Below the pieces are notes generated by a model, which did not search any database, had not been told where the DNA came from, and saw only the letters and a program-made list of their open reading frames with translations. From contig NZ_CANMRL010000001.1 in assembly GCF_947500255.1 (NCBI RefSeq), forward strand, positions 620,001-684,000: a stretch of DNA of 64,000 nt, in the 5' to 3' direction. Below are positions 8,162-17,050 of this stretch, piece by piece (positions within the stretch are counted from its first letter, which is position 1; the number at the start of each line of letters is the position of its first letter). The translations under genes were made by a program, and so were the position numbers. The DNA comes from an uncultured Psychroserpens sp. Its GTDB lineage: Bacteria > Bacteroidota > Bacteroidia > Flavobacteriales > Flavobacteriaceae.

Positions 8162-9304
8162 ATGCAATTAGATCCAAAACTTACCAATGTAGAAACTTCG
8201 ATCTTTTCGGTGATGAGCGCATTAGCTAATAAGCACAATGCAATTAATTTATCTCAAGGGTTTCCTAATTTTAAAAGTGATCAAAAACTTATTGATGGTG
8301 TTTCAAAGGCTATGAACTCTGGTTATAATCAATATGCACCAATGCCTGGAAATTTTGAATTACGCGACGCTATATCAAGAAAAATAGAATTACTATACGA
8401 CACGCACTATCATCCAGAAAATGAAATTACAATAACAGCAGGTGCTACTCAAGCAATTTTTACTATTATTTCAACCTTTATAAAACCAGAAGACGAAGTC
8501 ATCATCTTTAAGCCTGCCTATGATTGTTATGAACCAGCTATAGACCTCAATAGAGGAAAAACAATTGCTATAGCTCTTGAAGCTCCAGATTACCAAATAA
8601 ATTGGGATAAAGTAGCACAATGTATTAACAAAAAAACAAAACTCATCATTATAAATACACCACACAATCCAAGTGGTACTGTTATGAGTGAAGCAGATAT
8701 GCTTAAACTTCAAGAACTTACTAATGGGACTAATACTATTGTTCTAAGTGATGAAGTTTATGAGCATATAATTTTTGATAAAGCACAACACCAAAGCGTG
8801 TGTTTATTTTCAGAATTAAAAAAACGAAGTTTTATTACGGCTTCTTTCGGAAAAACATTTCATAATACTGGATGGAAGATAGGCTACTGCTGTGCACCAA
8901 AAGACTTAATGGACGCTTTTAGAACTGTTCATCAATTTAATGTGTTTTCGGTTCATCATCCTACACAAAAAGCATTGGCCGATTACCTAAAAGTACCTCA
9001 GCATTATTTAGATTTATCTCATTTTTATCAAGAAAAGCGCGATACGTTTCTCAATCTTATTAAAGATTCTAGGTTTAAATTTACTCCGTCAAAAGGCACT
9101 TATTTCCAAGTGTTAGATTATTCTAAAATTACTTCTGAAAATGATATTGATTTTGCCAAACGTCTTACTATTGAAAAAGGCATTGCTTCTATTCCACTCT
9201 CGGTATTTAATGATGATAGACGTGATGATAAGGTACTGCGTTTTTGTTTTGCAAAAACTGATGAGACTCTAGAAGCTGCAGCGAAAATCATAAATACAAT
9301 TTAA
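8162..9304 (+). CDS. class I/II PLP aminotransferase, methionine/glutamine-type (YbdL-like)
   Basis: A 380-residue pyridoxal-phosphate enzyme of fold type I. Visible features are the N-terminal NLSQGFPNF, the NPSG motif at residues 169-172, DEVY at 197-200 and the PLP-binding Lys at 231 in the context SFGKTFHNTGWKIG. This signature fits the YbdL/kynurenine-aminotransferase group, which transfers amino groups from methionine, glutamine or aromatic amino acids to keto acids. The omega-amidase encoded about 0.7 kb downstream on the same strand fits the glutamine transaminase pathway, in which the amidase removes the ketoglutaramate product. Exact substrate is inferred. Confidence 0.9.
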   Translation: MQLDPKLTNVETSIFSVMSALANKHNAINLSQGFPNFKSDQKLIDGVSKAMNSGYNQYAPMPGNFELRDAISRKIELLYDTHYHPENEITITAGATQAIFTIISTFIKPEDEVIIFKPAYDCYEPAIDLNRGKTIAIALEAPDYQINWDKVAQCINKKTKLIIINTPHNPSGTVMSEADMLKLQELTNGTNTIVLSDEVYEHIIFDKAQHQSVCLFSELKKRSFITASFGKTFHNTGWKIGYCCAPKDLMDAFRTVHQFNVFSVHHPTQKALADYLKVPQHYLDLSHFYQEKRDTFLNLIKDSRFKFTPSKGTYFQVLDYSKITSENDIDFAKRLTIEKGIASIPLSVFNDDRRDDKVLRFCFAKTDETLEAAAKIINTI

Positions 9305-9324
9305 CTTAAAAGTGACTTTTTGAA

Positions 9325-9332
9325 TATTTTTG
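9325..9332 (+). promoter_or_regulatory. -7 box (TATTTTTG) for the lysine-rich protein gene
   Basis: Exact TAnnTTTG match 34 bp before the ATG at 9367. A 15-bp palindrome TTCTAATTATTAGAA at 9334-9348 begins 2 bp downstream and covers the predicted transcription start, a candidate operator. Confidence 0.5.
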
Positions 9333-9366
9333 TTTCTAATTATTAGAAGAAACTAAACTAAAGATT

Positions 9367-9876
9367 ATGAAATATATAATTACTCTTCTCCTTTTATGCT
9401 TTGCATTTACTGTGAATGCACAAGAAGTTATAAAAAATGGTAAAACCTATGAGGTTAAAAAAGAAAAAATATACTTAGACGGTAAAGAAATTACCGAAAC
9501 ATTAAGTGCTGAAGAAAGGGCTAATATTTTTAAACAGGCTGCTACGGTTTCAGAAAAAATGAAACTAAAAGAAGCTGCAGAAAAACAAGAGAAGAAAAAG
9601 CAAAAAGAAGCAAAAAAACTCGAAAAAGACAAGAAAAAAGCCGAAAAAGCACAAAAAAAGGCAGAAAAAGAGCAAAAACGTGCTGAAAAGGCATTAAAGA
9701 AAAAACAAAGAGCTCAGGATAAATTTGAAAAATCCAATAAAAAACTAAATGCTGCTCAAAAAAAATATGACAAACTAAAACGCAAAGGCAAACTATCTCC
9801 TCAAGATGAAGTTAAATGGTTAAAAAAGCTTGAAGGGTTAAGGGAAAATATTGATAAAGCCAAAAAGAAATTATAA
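9367..9876 (+). CDS. secreted lysine-rich coiled-coil protein
   Basis: A 169-residue protein with signal peptide MKYIITLLLLCFAFTVNAQ followed by a short folded region (residues 20-45) and then a long uninterrupted helix of Lys, Glu, Ala and Gln heptads up to about residue 165. It is strongly basic, with runs such as KKAEKAQKKAEKEQKRAEKA. No enzyme motif is present. Such proteins may bind nucleic acid, lipopolysaccharide or act as periplasmic spacers; I cannot choose. It has its own promoter with a palindrome and an exceptionally strong terminator, so it is an independent unit although it lies between two metabolically related genes. Confidence 0.75.
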   Translation: MKYIITLLLLCFAFTVNAQEVIKNGKTYEVKKEKIYLDGKEITETLSAEERANIFKQAATVSEKMKLKEAAEKQEKKKQKEAKKLEKDKKKAEKAQKKAEKEQKRAEKALKKKQRAQDKFEKSNKKLNAAQKKYDKLKRKGKLSPQDEVKWLKKLEGLRENIDKAKKKL

Positions 9877-9899
9877 CCATCACATATATTGTTGACTAT

Positions 9900-9946
9900 A
9901 AATCTATTTTGTTTGGTGATTTACCTTTCAAAATAGATTTTTTTTA
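9900..9946 (+). terminator. strong terminator after the lysine-rich protein gene
   Basis: A 12-bp perfect stem, AAATCTATTTTG at 9900-9911 with CAAAATAGATTT at 9929-9940, an inner GGT/ACC pairing in the loop, and a T run to 9945. Confidence 0.88.
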
Positions 9947-9959
9947 TGCTTAAAATTTG

Positions 9960-9967
9960 TAATTTTA
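9960..9967 (+). promoter_or_regulatory. -7 box (TAATTTTA) 4 nt before the omega-amidase start
   Basis: TAnnTTTA box with exactly 4 nt (AGTC) to the ATG at 9972. It lies just beyond the preceding terminator, so the gene must have its own promoter. Confidence 0.4.
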
Positions 9968-9971
9968 AGTC

Positions 9972-10751
9972 ATGCAAAATCAGTTAAAAGTTGCTTTAAT
10001 ACAATCGACTTTAGTTTGGGAGAACCCAGTTCAAAACCGAATCAACCTTAGAGACAAAATCGAAACAATTTCTGAGTCAGTAGATTTAATCGTATTACCA
10101 GAAATGTTCACCACAGGCTTTACCATGAATCCAAAAGGTATCGCCGAATCTATAGATGGGGTTACAGTTAAATGGATGACACATATCGCCAAAGAAAAGG
10201 ATTCGGCAATTGTTGGTAGCTGTATTATAAAAGAGAATGAAAAATTTTATAACCGATTGCTATTTATCGAGCCAAATGGTAAAATTAATAGCTATGATAA
10301 ACGACATACATTTACACTTGCAGGTGAAGACAAAGTCTATGAGTCGGGTAAACACAGGTTAGTTGTAGACTATAAAGGATGGAAAATTTGTCCGTTGGTT
10401 TGTTATGATTTACGTTTCCCCGTTTTTGCAAGAAATACAGATGATTACGATGTCATACTCTATGTTGCTAATTGGCCAAAAGTTCGAATTTCAGCATGGG
10501 ATACATTACTTAAAGCTCGTGCAATAGAAAATATGAGTTATTGTATTGGAGTTAACCGTGTAGGTTTAGATAGTAATAATTATGAGTATTCTGGTCACTC
10601 TGCAGCTTATGATGTGCTTGGTGAACGAATAGACAATATTCCAATTGGTAAAGAAGCTATAGCAATCGTTACACTTGATAAAATGCATATTTCCAAATAC
10701 AGAACAAAGCTTGGTTTTTTAAACGATAGGGATATGTTTACTTTAAAATAA
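9972..10751 (+). CDS. nitrilase-superfamily omega-amidase (YafV-like)
   Basis: A 259-residue carbon-nitrogen hydrolase. The catalytic triad of the superfamily is visible: Glu44 in VLPEMFTTGF, Lys110 in SYDKRHTF and Cys144 in PLVCYDLRFP. The sequence pattern is that of omega-amidases, which hydrolyse alpha-ketoglutaramate and alpha-ketosuccinamate, the keto acids left after glutamine or asparagine transamination. The nearby aminotransferase gene supports a shared role, possibly in methionine salvage. Its 3' end overlaps the convergent Ig-like lipoprotein gene by 14 bp, so the two stop codons lie inside each other's coding sequence and no terminator separates them. Confidence 0.9.
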   Translation: MQNQLKVALIQSTLVWENPVQNRINLRDKIETISESVDLIVLPEMFTTGFTMNPKGIAESIDGVTVKWMTHIAKEKDSAIVGSCIIKENEKFYNRLLFIEPNGKINSYDKRHTFTLAGEDKVYESGKHRLVVDYKGWKICPLVCYDLRFPVFARNTDDYDVILYVANWPKVRISAWDTLLKARAIENMSYCIGVNRVGLDSNNYEYSGHSAAYDVLGERIDNIPIGKEAIAIVTLDKMHISKYRTKLGFLNDRDMFTLK

Positions 10752-12342
10752 TTTCAATAACTGGATCCCAATTGGCTCTAGCATCTACGAGGTCTGGATA
10801 GTGAGCAACTCGTTCTGGCTGTAGTTGCTTTAAAAAATTACCAGAATCCCATTTTTTATTTCCATTTGCATCAAAAATCACTCTAATGTAATATTTCCCT
10901 GGATTGAGATTTCTAAAATCAAACAACTGCTCTTGAGCAGCAAATTGTTCATACTTGACTTCTCCTCTTTCAGTCATGAGTTGAACTATCATAGGGTACT
11001 CGGCATTTCTTAGTGTGATCCTAATATTAGAATAATCAGAAAACGTTTTGGTCTTTACCGTATAATTAAGCGTATCATTTACGTTTCCGAAGAAATCTTC
11101 CAAAGCATTAGGAAGCATTCTAATTTTGTAGGTGTTTGATTCTTCTTTATCAAACTGAAAACTATAAACATTATCATAATTACTATACGTAGTTTTAAAA
11201 GGAACATTAAGTGAATCCTTATCTAGGATAGTGATTTGATTTTCATTAATGGTTTCAAAAGGAATATTAGCTGAAATGCTAAAATCATCATTAAAATTTA
11301 TGGTTCCAGCTATTGTTGCCTTGACCGTTAATGAGTCTTTGGCAATATCGCGAAACCTATGCGTTAAAGTATCTATATATGTCTTATTCTTTACAACAAA
11401 TAATACCGAATCCAACTCAATTTTTGGTTTGTACCAATAATACAAAGTATCTGTCTTTTCGTCTTTAGTTATTCGAGTTTTATAATCTGCTGGCAGATCA
11501 CCAAGCATTTCAATGTCCATCGTTTTATAATCCCCTGCATAACCAAACGCAATTTTTTGACCAGTAACTTGCTTAGGTCGTTTGGCTTCAAAATTTAATT
11601 CTTCCTTAAACAGTTTGATGGTATACTCTTCTTCTGTTGGTGCAGTAATAAAGCCTTCATAAAATCCTATTTTGTCCTTGTCTTGCTGAAATGTAAAGTT
11701 TCCATTTTCATCTTTAAGAGCTACCAGTTTATAGTTTCCTGGTTTTATATTGTCGATACTAAAATTTGTTATACTGTCTAAAGTATTCGTGATATATTTT
11801 GGTTTTTGTTTGTAAACAGTAGAGTCTGTATACGTTGAATCCTGCTCATACAACATCACAGAAATATAAGCATCTGGTTTTCTGTTTTCGGCATCTAATA
11901 TCTTCCCTTTAACCGAAAGCGAATCGATATAATCTCCAGTAGAAAACACATATTTATAATAATCGTAAGGGTTTTCTTCATTATTATCAACAATACTTTG
12001 TCCGAAATTAAAAGCATAAGTAGTATTATCATCTAAGGTGTCATTGATGATAATTTTAATTGATTTACTAGCAGTACCAAGAGGTGTCACAGTAGGTTCA
12101 ACATCCATTGGAGGTGAAATGATAAGCTGCTTTTGGAGGTTTTTAATCTTAACATATTCATCAAAATAGATTCTAATTTCTTTTCCTTTAAAGTTTGTTG
12201 TAAAATTCTCGGGAGTAGATTTTATAATTACAGGTGCTTCCACATCTTTTGGTCCACCAGAAGGGTTTCCTCTATTAGCGCAACTCGCCAAGGTAATAAT
12301 TATGGCAACTAGAGCTAAACCTTGTAAAATAGTTTTATGCAT
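10738..12342 (-). CDS. lipoprotein with Ig-like domain (Big_5 type)
   Basis: A surface or periplasmic lipoprotein of 534 residues. The start at 12342 is chosen over 12390 because it gives a proper lipoprotein signal, MHKTILQGLALVAIIITLASC, with Cys at the lipobox. The N-terminal part (VEAPVIIKSTPENFTTNFKGKEIRIYFDEYV) is a bacterial Ig-like domain of the SbsA/Big_5 kind, followed by beta-rich segments including a carboxypeptidase-regulatory-like repeat (NIKPGNYKLVALKDENGN) and a C-terminal GKYYIRVIFDANGNKKWD. This architecture is widespread in Flavobacteriaceae with unknown function. It is co-directional with comF, 64 bp downstream. Confidence 0.85.
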   Translation of the reverse strand: MHKTILQGLALVAIIITLASCANRGNPSGGPKDVEAPVIIKSTPENFTTNFKGKEIRIYFDEYVKIKNLQKQLIISPPMDVEPTVTPLGTASKSIKIIINDTLDDNTTYAFNFGQSIVDNNEENPYDYYKYVFSTGDYIDSLSVKGKILDAENRKPDAYISVMLYEQDSTYTDSTVYKQKPKYITNTLDSITNFSIDNIKPGNYKLVALKDENGNFTFQQDKDKIGFYEGFITAPTEEEYTIKLFKEELNFEAKRPKQVTGQKIAFGYAGDYKTMDIEMLGDLPADYKTRITKDEKTDTLYYWYKPKIELDSVLFVVKNKTYIDTLTHRFRDIAKDSLTVKATIAGTINFNDDFSISANIPFETINENQITILDKDSLNVPFKTTYSNYDNVYSFQFDKEESNTYKIRMLPNALEDFFGNVNDTLNYTVKTKTFSDYSNIRITLRNAEYPMIVQLMTERGEVKYEQFAAQEQLFDFRNLNPGKYYIRVIFDANGNKKWDSGNFLKQLQPERVAHYPDLVDARANWDPVIEIILK

Positions 12343-12406
12343 TCTCACTTCAAATTTCAGCAAATTAACAATAAACCTCTTTATCCTCAAAACAATTAAC
12401 TTCGTT

Positions 12407-13087
12407 TTAATCTGTAATAGCCATTGTGGCCAAACTTAACTTAACGCCTTCAATTTTCAATAATTGATTTGCGCAATCTTCTATAGTTGCTCCAGTAGTA
12501 ATGATATCATCAACTAAAAGGATATGTTTGTCTTTTAATGTAATTCCGTTTTGAATTTCAAAATTACTATGAGCACTAGATTGTCGTTTTAAACGATCTT
12601 TAAACACTTGTGTTTTTGTATTTGTTGTTTTAACTAACATGGTAGTGTTATATTCTGCATGTAATGACTTGGCAATTGCCTTTGCAAATTTATCAACTTG
12701 ATTATAACCTCTTGATTTTAGTTTTGCCTTATGTAATGGCACTGGTATCACAACATCAATATCTTGATAAGAACTCATTGGTTTCAATAGTTCACCAAGC
12801 CATTCTCCTAAAAACTCTCCAATTTGCTCTTGTCCTCTATACTTTAAGTTATGCATCATTTGTTGAACAATTCCCTTTTTTGAAAAGTGAAGCAACGCTG
12901 TTGCTTGTTGTAATTTTACTCTTCCGTAAAGCATTTTATGAAGCGCATTATTAGGATCATCATGAAAATTTGTTAATGGTAATTGGTGTCGGCAAGTCGT
13001 ACATATTTGTAGTTCATTGTCTGACAAATGATTACTACAAGCGCTACAAATTTGCGGAAAAAATAAGTTTAACAAGTTTTTTATCAT
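12407..13087 (-). CDS. comF: ComF family protein (phosphoribosyltransferase-like)
   Basis: A 226-residue cytoplasmic protein. An N-terminal zinc site is formed by two CxxC pairs (Cys14, Cys17, Cys29, Cys32). The C-terminal phosphoribosyltransferase-like domain has VVIPVPLHKAKLKSRGYNQV and the PRPP-binding loop LLVDDIITTGAT. In naturally competent bacteria ComF is needed for uptake of transforming DNA, probably in the cytosolic handling of single-stranded DNA; the exact activity is unsettled. No other competence gene is adjacent. It is divergent from the coiled-coil membrane protein gene across about 70 bp. Confidence 0.93.
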   Translation of the reverse strand: MIKNLLNLFFPQICSACSNHLSDNELQICTTCRHQLPLTNFHDDPNNALHKMLYGRVKLQQATALLHFSKKGIVQQMMHNLKYRGQEQIGEFLGEWLGELLKPMSSYQDIDVVIPVPLHKAKLKSRGYNQVDKFAKAIAKSLHAEYNTTMLVKTTNTKTQVFKDRLKRQSSAHSNFEIQNGITLKDKHILLVDDIITTGATIEDCANQLLKIEGVKLSLATMAITD

Positions 13088-13156
13088 TTCAACGATTAAA
13101 ATCAGTTATCGGTTACATATTATTTAGTTTCGCAAGATAAAATAACGATATTAATA

Positions 13157-14041
13157 ATGATAGTTAACCCTCAATCATTTAACTACAGATTAATTATTGG
13201 TTCTTTAATAGTTGCGGTTGCAGTTTTAACAGTTTATAGTTTTACAAGTTACCAATCCATTGTATCGCATCAGCAATTTTTAGAACAGGAAAAGAAGCTA
13301 GTTGAAAGTGAGCTCTCCCAAATGATCACGCGCTATGATGATGTTTCAATTTCAAATGATCTGATTTCTTCCCAGTTGGAAGATGCTAAAAAACGTACCC
13401 GAATAACTTTGGACTCACTTAGAATGCTTCGTAGTGACCTTTCGGTATTGTCTAAGTTTAAGCGTCAATTATTCAACTTAAAGGCTAGAAACAAAATTTT
13501 ATTCAAAACAGTCGATTCTTTAGACGAGGTTAATAAAAATCTAGAAAAGCAAAAACTCCTAGCATACAACGAATTAAGAAAACAAAAACGTGAAAACTCT
13601 ACACTTTTAAAAGAAAATGAGGACCTTGAAAAGAGTATTGAAATTGGAGCTAAACTTACAGCTAATTCATTTCATGCTAAAGGTTTTGAAAAATTCTTTG
13701 GCGCTAAACGATCAAGTAATAAAGCAAAACGTGTTCAAAGTATCGAGGTGTGTTTTACACTTGCTGAAAACTCATTAACAGAAGCAGGAGAAAAAGAACT
13801 GTACATTCAAATATTAAATCCGAGAAATAATGTTGTAGCAGATAAAGGTGCTATTCACTTTGGTAATTCGTCTTTAATTTACAGCGCAAGGAAAGTGGTT
13901 AACTATGATAACAAAGTTATCGAAGTTTGTATTGATGTTGATGCAGATATTGATGAACAGCCTCTAGTAAGTGGCATGTATTATGTCTCTATATTTCACG
14001 AAGACCGAAAGCTTGGAAGTACAGAAGTAAAATTAAAATAA
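13157..14041 (+). CDS. membrane-anchored coiled-coil protein of unknown function
   Basis: A 294-residue protein with one N-terminal transmembrane segment (residues 12-30, IIGSLIVAVAVLTVYSF) that probably anchors it in the inner membrane with the rest in the periplasm. Residues 35-165 form a long charged coiled coil. Residues 185-294 are a beta-rich domain (SIEVCFTLAENSLTEAGEKE, YIQILNPRNNVVADKG). The family is common in Flavobacteriaceae and is often mislabelled as a chromosome-partitioning protein; no ParA or SMC motif is present. It ends at the terminator before glyS. Confidence 0.8.
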   Translation: MIVNPQSFNYRLIIGSLIVAVAVLTVYSFTSYQSIVSHQQFLEQEKKLVESELSQMITRYDDVSISNDLISSQLEDAKKRTRITLDSLRMLRSDLSVLSKFKRQLFNLKARNKILFKTVDSLDEVNKNLEKQKLLAYNELRKQKRENSTLLKENEDLEKSIEIGAKLTANSFHAKGFEKFFGAKRSSNKAKRVQSIEVCFTLAENSLTEAGEKELYIQILNPRNNVVADKGAIHFGNSSLIYSARKVVNYDNKVIEVCIDVDADIDEQPLVSGMYYVSIFHEDRKLGSTEVKLK

Positions 14042-14062
14042 CCAACACTATATAATTTCTTA

Positions 14063-14093
14063 AAAACCGTTCCGTTAATTGGAGCGGTTTTTT
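14063..14093 (+). terminator. terminator before glyS
   Basis: Stem AAAACCGTTCC with GGAGCGGTTTT (one G-T pair) and a T run. The end of the T run overlaps the predicted glyS -7 box. Confidence 0.8.
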
Positions 14094-14100
14094 ATTTTTG
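14093..14100 (+). promoter_or_regulatory. -7 box (TATTTTTG) 4 nt before glyS
   Basis: Exact TAnnTTTG, 4 nt (CACC) before the ATG at 14105, overlapping the upstream terminator. No -33 TTTG is obvious because the terminator stem occupies that position. It predicts a leaderless glyS transcript. Confidence 0.5.
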
Positions 14101-14104
14101 CACC

Positions 14105-15646
14105 ATGGCAAATGAAGATCAATTTAAAAAAGTAATCTCTCACGCAAAAGAGTATGGTTACGTATTTCAAAGTAGTGAAATCTACGATGGATTAAGTGCA
14201 GTATATGATTATGCTCAAAATGGAGCAGAACTAAAGAAAAACATTCGTGACTACTGGTGGAAAGCTATGGTACAAATGAATGAAAACATAGTTGGTATAG
14301 ATGCTGCAATTTTTATGCATCCTACCACATGGAAAGCCTCTGGTCACGTTGATGCATTTAACGATCCTTTAATTGATAATAAAGACTCCAAAAAACGTTA
14401 TCGTGCAGATGTTTTAGTAGAAGACTATTGTGCAAAAATTGAAAATAAGATTGAAAAAGAAGTCAAGAAAGCTGCAAAACGCTTTGGTGACGCTTTCAAT
14501 AAAGATGAATTTTTAAGCACCAATGGACGTGTTCTTGGCTATCAAGAAAAGATTGATACAATTTTAAAGCGTTTAGGGCAATCTCTAGAAAATGAAGATT
14601 TAACAGATGTGAAAGCTTTAATTGAAGAGCTTGAAATTGCAGACCCGATGACGGGCTCTCGAAATTGGACAGACGTTAAGCAATTTAACTTGATGTTTGG
14701 AACTAAGCTTGGGGCATCAGCTGAAAGCGCTATGGATTTATACTTACGCCCTGAAACAGCGCAAGGTATTTTTGTGAACTTTCTAAACGTTCAAAAAACG
14801 GGACGTATGAAGATTCCTTTTGGAATTGCCCAAACAGGAAAAGCCTTTAGAAATGAAATTGTAGCAAGACAATTTATTTTTAGAATGCGCGAGTTCGAAC
14901 AGATGGAAATGCAATTTTTTATCAAACCAGGGACACAAAAGGAATGGTTTGAGCATTGGAAAGACAACCGAATGAAATGGCATTTATCATTGGGAATGGG
15001 AGATGATAATTATCGTTTCCATGATCATGAGAAATTAGCACATTATGCTGATGCGGCTACTGACATTGAATTTAGATTTCCATTCGGATTTAAAGAATTA
15101 GAAGGAATTCACTCACGTACTGATTTTGATTTAAAGCAGCATGAAGAGTTTTCTGGTAAGAAATTACAGTATTTTGATCATGAAGATAATGCGAGCTATA
15201 CACCTTATGTTTTAGAAACATCAATAGGTTTGGATCGTATGTTCTTAGCTGTATTCTCTAATTCGCTTGAAGACGAAACTTTAGAAGATGGAAGTGTTAG
15301 AACTGTGTTAAAACTACCTGCAGTATTGGCTCCAACTAAAGCGGCTATACTACCTCTTGTGAAAAAAGATGATTTACCAGAAATTGCTCGCCAAATTATG
15401 AATGATTTAAAATGGGATTTCAATGTTACCTATGATGAAAAAGATGCTGTAGGAAGACGTTATAGACGCCAGGATGCTGCTGGAACACCATTTTGCATAA
15501 CTGTAGATCATGATACTTTAGAAGATAACACTGTAACCATACGTCATCGTGATACTATGGAACAACAACGTGTTAAAATTGAAGACTTAAAAGACATTAT
15601 TAAAAAAGAAGTCGATGTTAAGCATTGGCTTATGAAAATGAAATAA
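14105..15646 (+). CDS. glyS: glycine--tRNA ligase (class II, homodimeric type)
   Basis: Charges tRNA-Gly with glycine in the cytoplasm. The 513-residue product is the single-chain alpha2 type found in eukaryotes, archaea and some bacteria. Class II motifs are visible: LYLRPETAQGIFVNF (motif 1/2 region), FRNEIVARQFIFRMREFEQMEMQFF, and motif 3 around PYVLETSIGLDRMFLAVF, followed by the anticodon-binding domain with VLAPTKAAILPL. It stands alone between two terminators. Identification is secure. Confidence 0.97.
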   Translation: MANEDQFKKVISHAKEYGYVFQSSEIYDGLSAVYDYAQNGAELKKNIRDYWWKAMVQMNENIVGIDAAIFMHPTTWKASGHVDAFNDPLIDNKDSKKRYRADVLVEDYCAKIENKIEKEVKKAAKRFGDAFNKDEFLSTNGRVLGYQEKIDTILKRLGQSLENEDLTDVKALIEELEIADPMTGSRNWTDVKQFNLMFGTKLGASAESAMDLYLRPETAQGIFVNFLNVQKTGRMKIPFGIAQTGKAFRNEIVARQFIFRMREFEQMEMQFFIKPGTQKEWFEHWKDNRMKWHLSLGMGDDNYRFHDHEKLAHYADAATDIEFRFPFGFKELEGIHSRTDFDLKQHEEFSGKKLQYFDHEDNASYTPYVLETSIGLDRMFLAVFSNSLEDETLEDGSVRTVLKLPAVLAPTKAAILPLVKKDDLPEIARQIMNDLKWDFNVTYDEKDAVGRRYRRQDAAGTPFCITVDHDTLEDNTVTIRHRDTMEQQRVKIEDLKDIIKKEVDVKHWLMKMK

Positions 15647-15664
15647 TTGTCTTTTGATATATAT

Positions 15665-15697
15665 AAAAAGCGCCTTGATAATCAAGGCGCTTTTTGT
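15665..15697. terminator. bidirectional terminator after glyS
   Basis: Near-perfect hairpin AAAAAGCGCCTTGA with TCAAGGCGCTTTTT, A-rich on one side and T-rich on the other, serving convergent genes glyS and 15699-16577. Confidence 0.9.
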
Positions 15698-15698
15698 T

Positions 15699-16577
15699 TT
15701 ATCGTTTTAATAATACAATGTTCGCTTTTTCCCTAATTTTTAAATTAGTAAGTGCTTTATAATTATTGGAAGAATCTTCAATCTCCAAAAACACAGTATT
15801 TGGTGACACCTTCCCAATGTTTAATGCCTCAAGTTCTAAAACTGTTTCAGGTTTATCAAGAACTATTTCAATTTTCTTTTTATGTTTAGTAACAGCATAG
15901 TTTCTGAGCACAACCTTAGAATCAATTTTTAAATTGATCTTGTCTCCATCCTCTTGCCCAGCATCATACAACACAATGGTAATCTTTTTGTCTTTGCTAA
16001 AAAAGTTGAGTGTTTCATCTTTTGAAATGAAGGTGGTCTTTAATGAATCGACAAGTTTAACAACATTGATCTTTTCTTTAACTTCTTTTTTTACGAAGAT
16101 ATTTCTGTCAATCTTCTTGTCTAACTTCTTAGCTTTCTTTTGAATTTTTTGCATATCTGCCATCAAAATCTCTCCACTAATACATTCTTGACCATCACTA
16201 TACAAACCTTTAAAATCGCCTTTGATCTCTCCTTTTCCATTAAGTTTTTTTAATGACCCTTTAAAATTCACGAAGCAAAAATCATCACTACTCACTTCCG
16301 ATTTGGTGTAAACAATACCTTGTTCTCTAAAGCTAATTCTATTCTCTTTATCATTAAAAAATCCACTAATCATTGATTTTGTTTCATGTGGTCCGCCAAG
16401 ATCTGTAATAGAATAACCATCTATAACACCTTCTTTTTCAGTAAAGTGTACACTGTAACTTATAAACGATGTATCGTTTAATTTAATAGCGCCCATAAAC
16501 TCTGAAGTATCTTGTCCGTAAGAAAAAAAGTACATCATCGAACACAAAAAACATAGGAAATTTCTCATTAATAGCAT
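15699..16577 (-). CDS. secreted protein of unknown function
   Basis: A 292-residue protein with a signal peptide (MLLMRNFLCFLCSMMYFFSYGQ). A second ATG at 16568 would begin directly at MRNFLCFL and is equally good. The first half is beta-rich (IKLNDTSFISYSVHFTEKEG, FKGLYSDGQECISGEI) and resembles flavobacterial proteins with a repeated FKGS-type strand. Residues 140-165 are a basic helix. The second half (DSLKTTFISKDETLNFFSKDKKITIVLYDAGQ) is predicted beta sandwich. No family name can be given. A TATATTTA box for it lies at 16602-16595 on the minus strand. Confidence 0.7.
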   Translation of the reverse strand: MLLMRNFLCFLCSMMYFFSYGQDTSEFMGAIKLNDTSFISYSVHFTEKEGVIDGYSITDLGGPHETKSMISGFFNDKENRISFREQGIVYTKSEVSSDDFCFVNFKGSLKKLNGKGEIKGDFKGLYSDGQECISGEILMADMQKIQKKAKKLDKKIDRNIFVKKEVKEKINVVKLVDSLKTTFISKDETLNFFSKDKKITIVLYDAGQEDGDKINLKIDSKVVLRNYAVTKHKKKIEIVLDKPETVLELEALNIGKVSPNTVFLEIEDSSNNYKALTNLKIREKANIVLLKR

Positions 16578-16594
16578 TTTAATTATTATACTTG

Positions 16595-16602
16595 TAAATA
16601 TA
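16595..16602 (-). promoter_or_regulatory. -7 box (TATATTTA) for 15699-16577
   Basis: TAnnTTTA on the minus strand, 17 bp before the ATG at 16577, in the short divergent region shared with the TM2 gene. Confidence 0.35.
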
Positions 16603-16621
16603 AACTTATAAATTAAATCTT

Positions 16622-16996
16622 ATGAAATTTAAAATTATTCTTTCCCTCTTAGCTTTAATGCTAACAGTAAACTTAAGCTATGCTTCATTTCCTGTAGTAA
16701 AAGCTAAAACTACAAGTACAGAAGTTGTGACTACTGTAGACACTGAAGACAACGGTACATTTTATTCACCGGCTGCAAAAGCTGCTCAAAAAAGTCAAGG
16801 GGTAGCATTATTGCTTTGGTTTTTCTTAGGTGGTCTTGCTGGACACAGATGGTACTTAGGAAGTCCTGTTGGATGGAACATACTATTTATCCTTACTTTA
16901 GGTGGTCTTGGTATTTGGGCAATTGTCGATTTAATTGGAATTATTACCGGATCGTACGAGCCTAAAAATGGATCATACAAAAGTAGTTTCTTCTAG
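16622..16996 (+). CDS. TM2 domain-containing membrane protein
   Basis: A 124-residue protein with a cleavable-looking signal (MKFKIILSLLALMLTVNLSYA), a short polar linker and a C-terminal TM2 domain: two transmembrane helices linked by a short turn, with the hallmark FFLGGLAGHRWYLG and GGLGIWAIVDLIGI. TM2 proteins occur in many bacteria and eukaryotes. The bacterial role is unknown. Both ends of the gene are isolated: divergent promoter upstream and a bidirectional terminator at 17051-17083 downstream. Confidence 0.88.
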   Translation: MKFKIILSLLALMLTVNLSYASFPVVKAKTTSTEVVTTVDTEDNGTFYSPAAKAAQKSQGVALLLWFFLGGLAGHRWYLGSPVGWNILFILTLGGLGIWAIVDLIGIITGSYEPKNGSYKSSFF

Positions 16997-17050
16997 GATT
17001 TTAAATTAAGATTCTTGATATCATCAAACATGATATCTATAAACTATAAA

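Noticed and set aside
9598-9700. Lysine/glutamate codon runs as a DNA repeat element
   Set aside because: They encode heptads of a coiled coil and are not exact DNA repeats.
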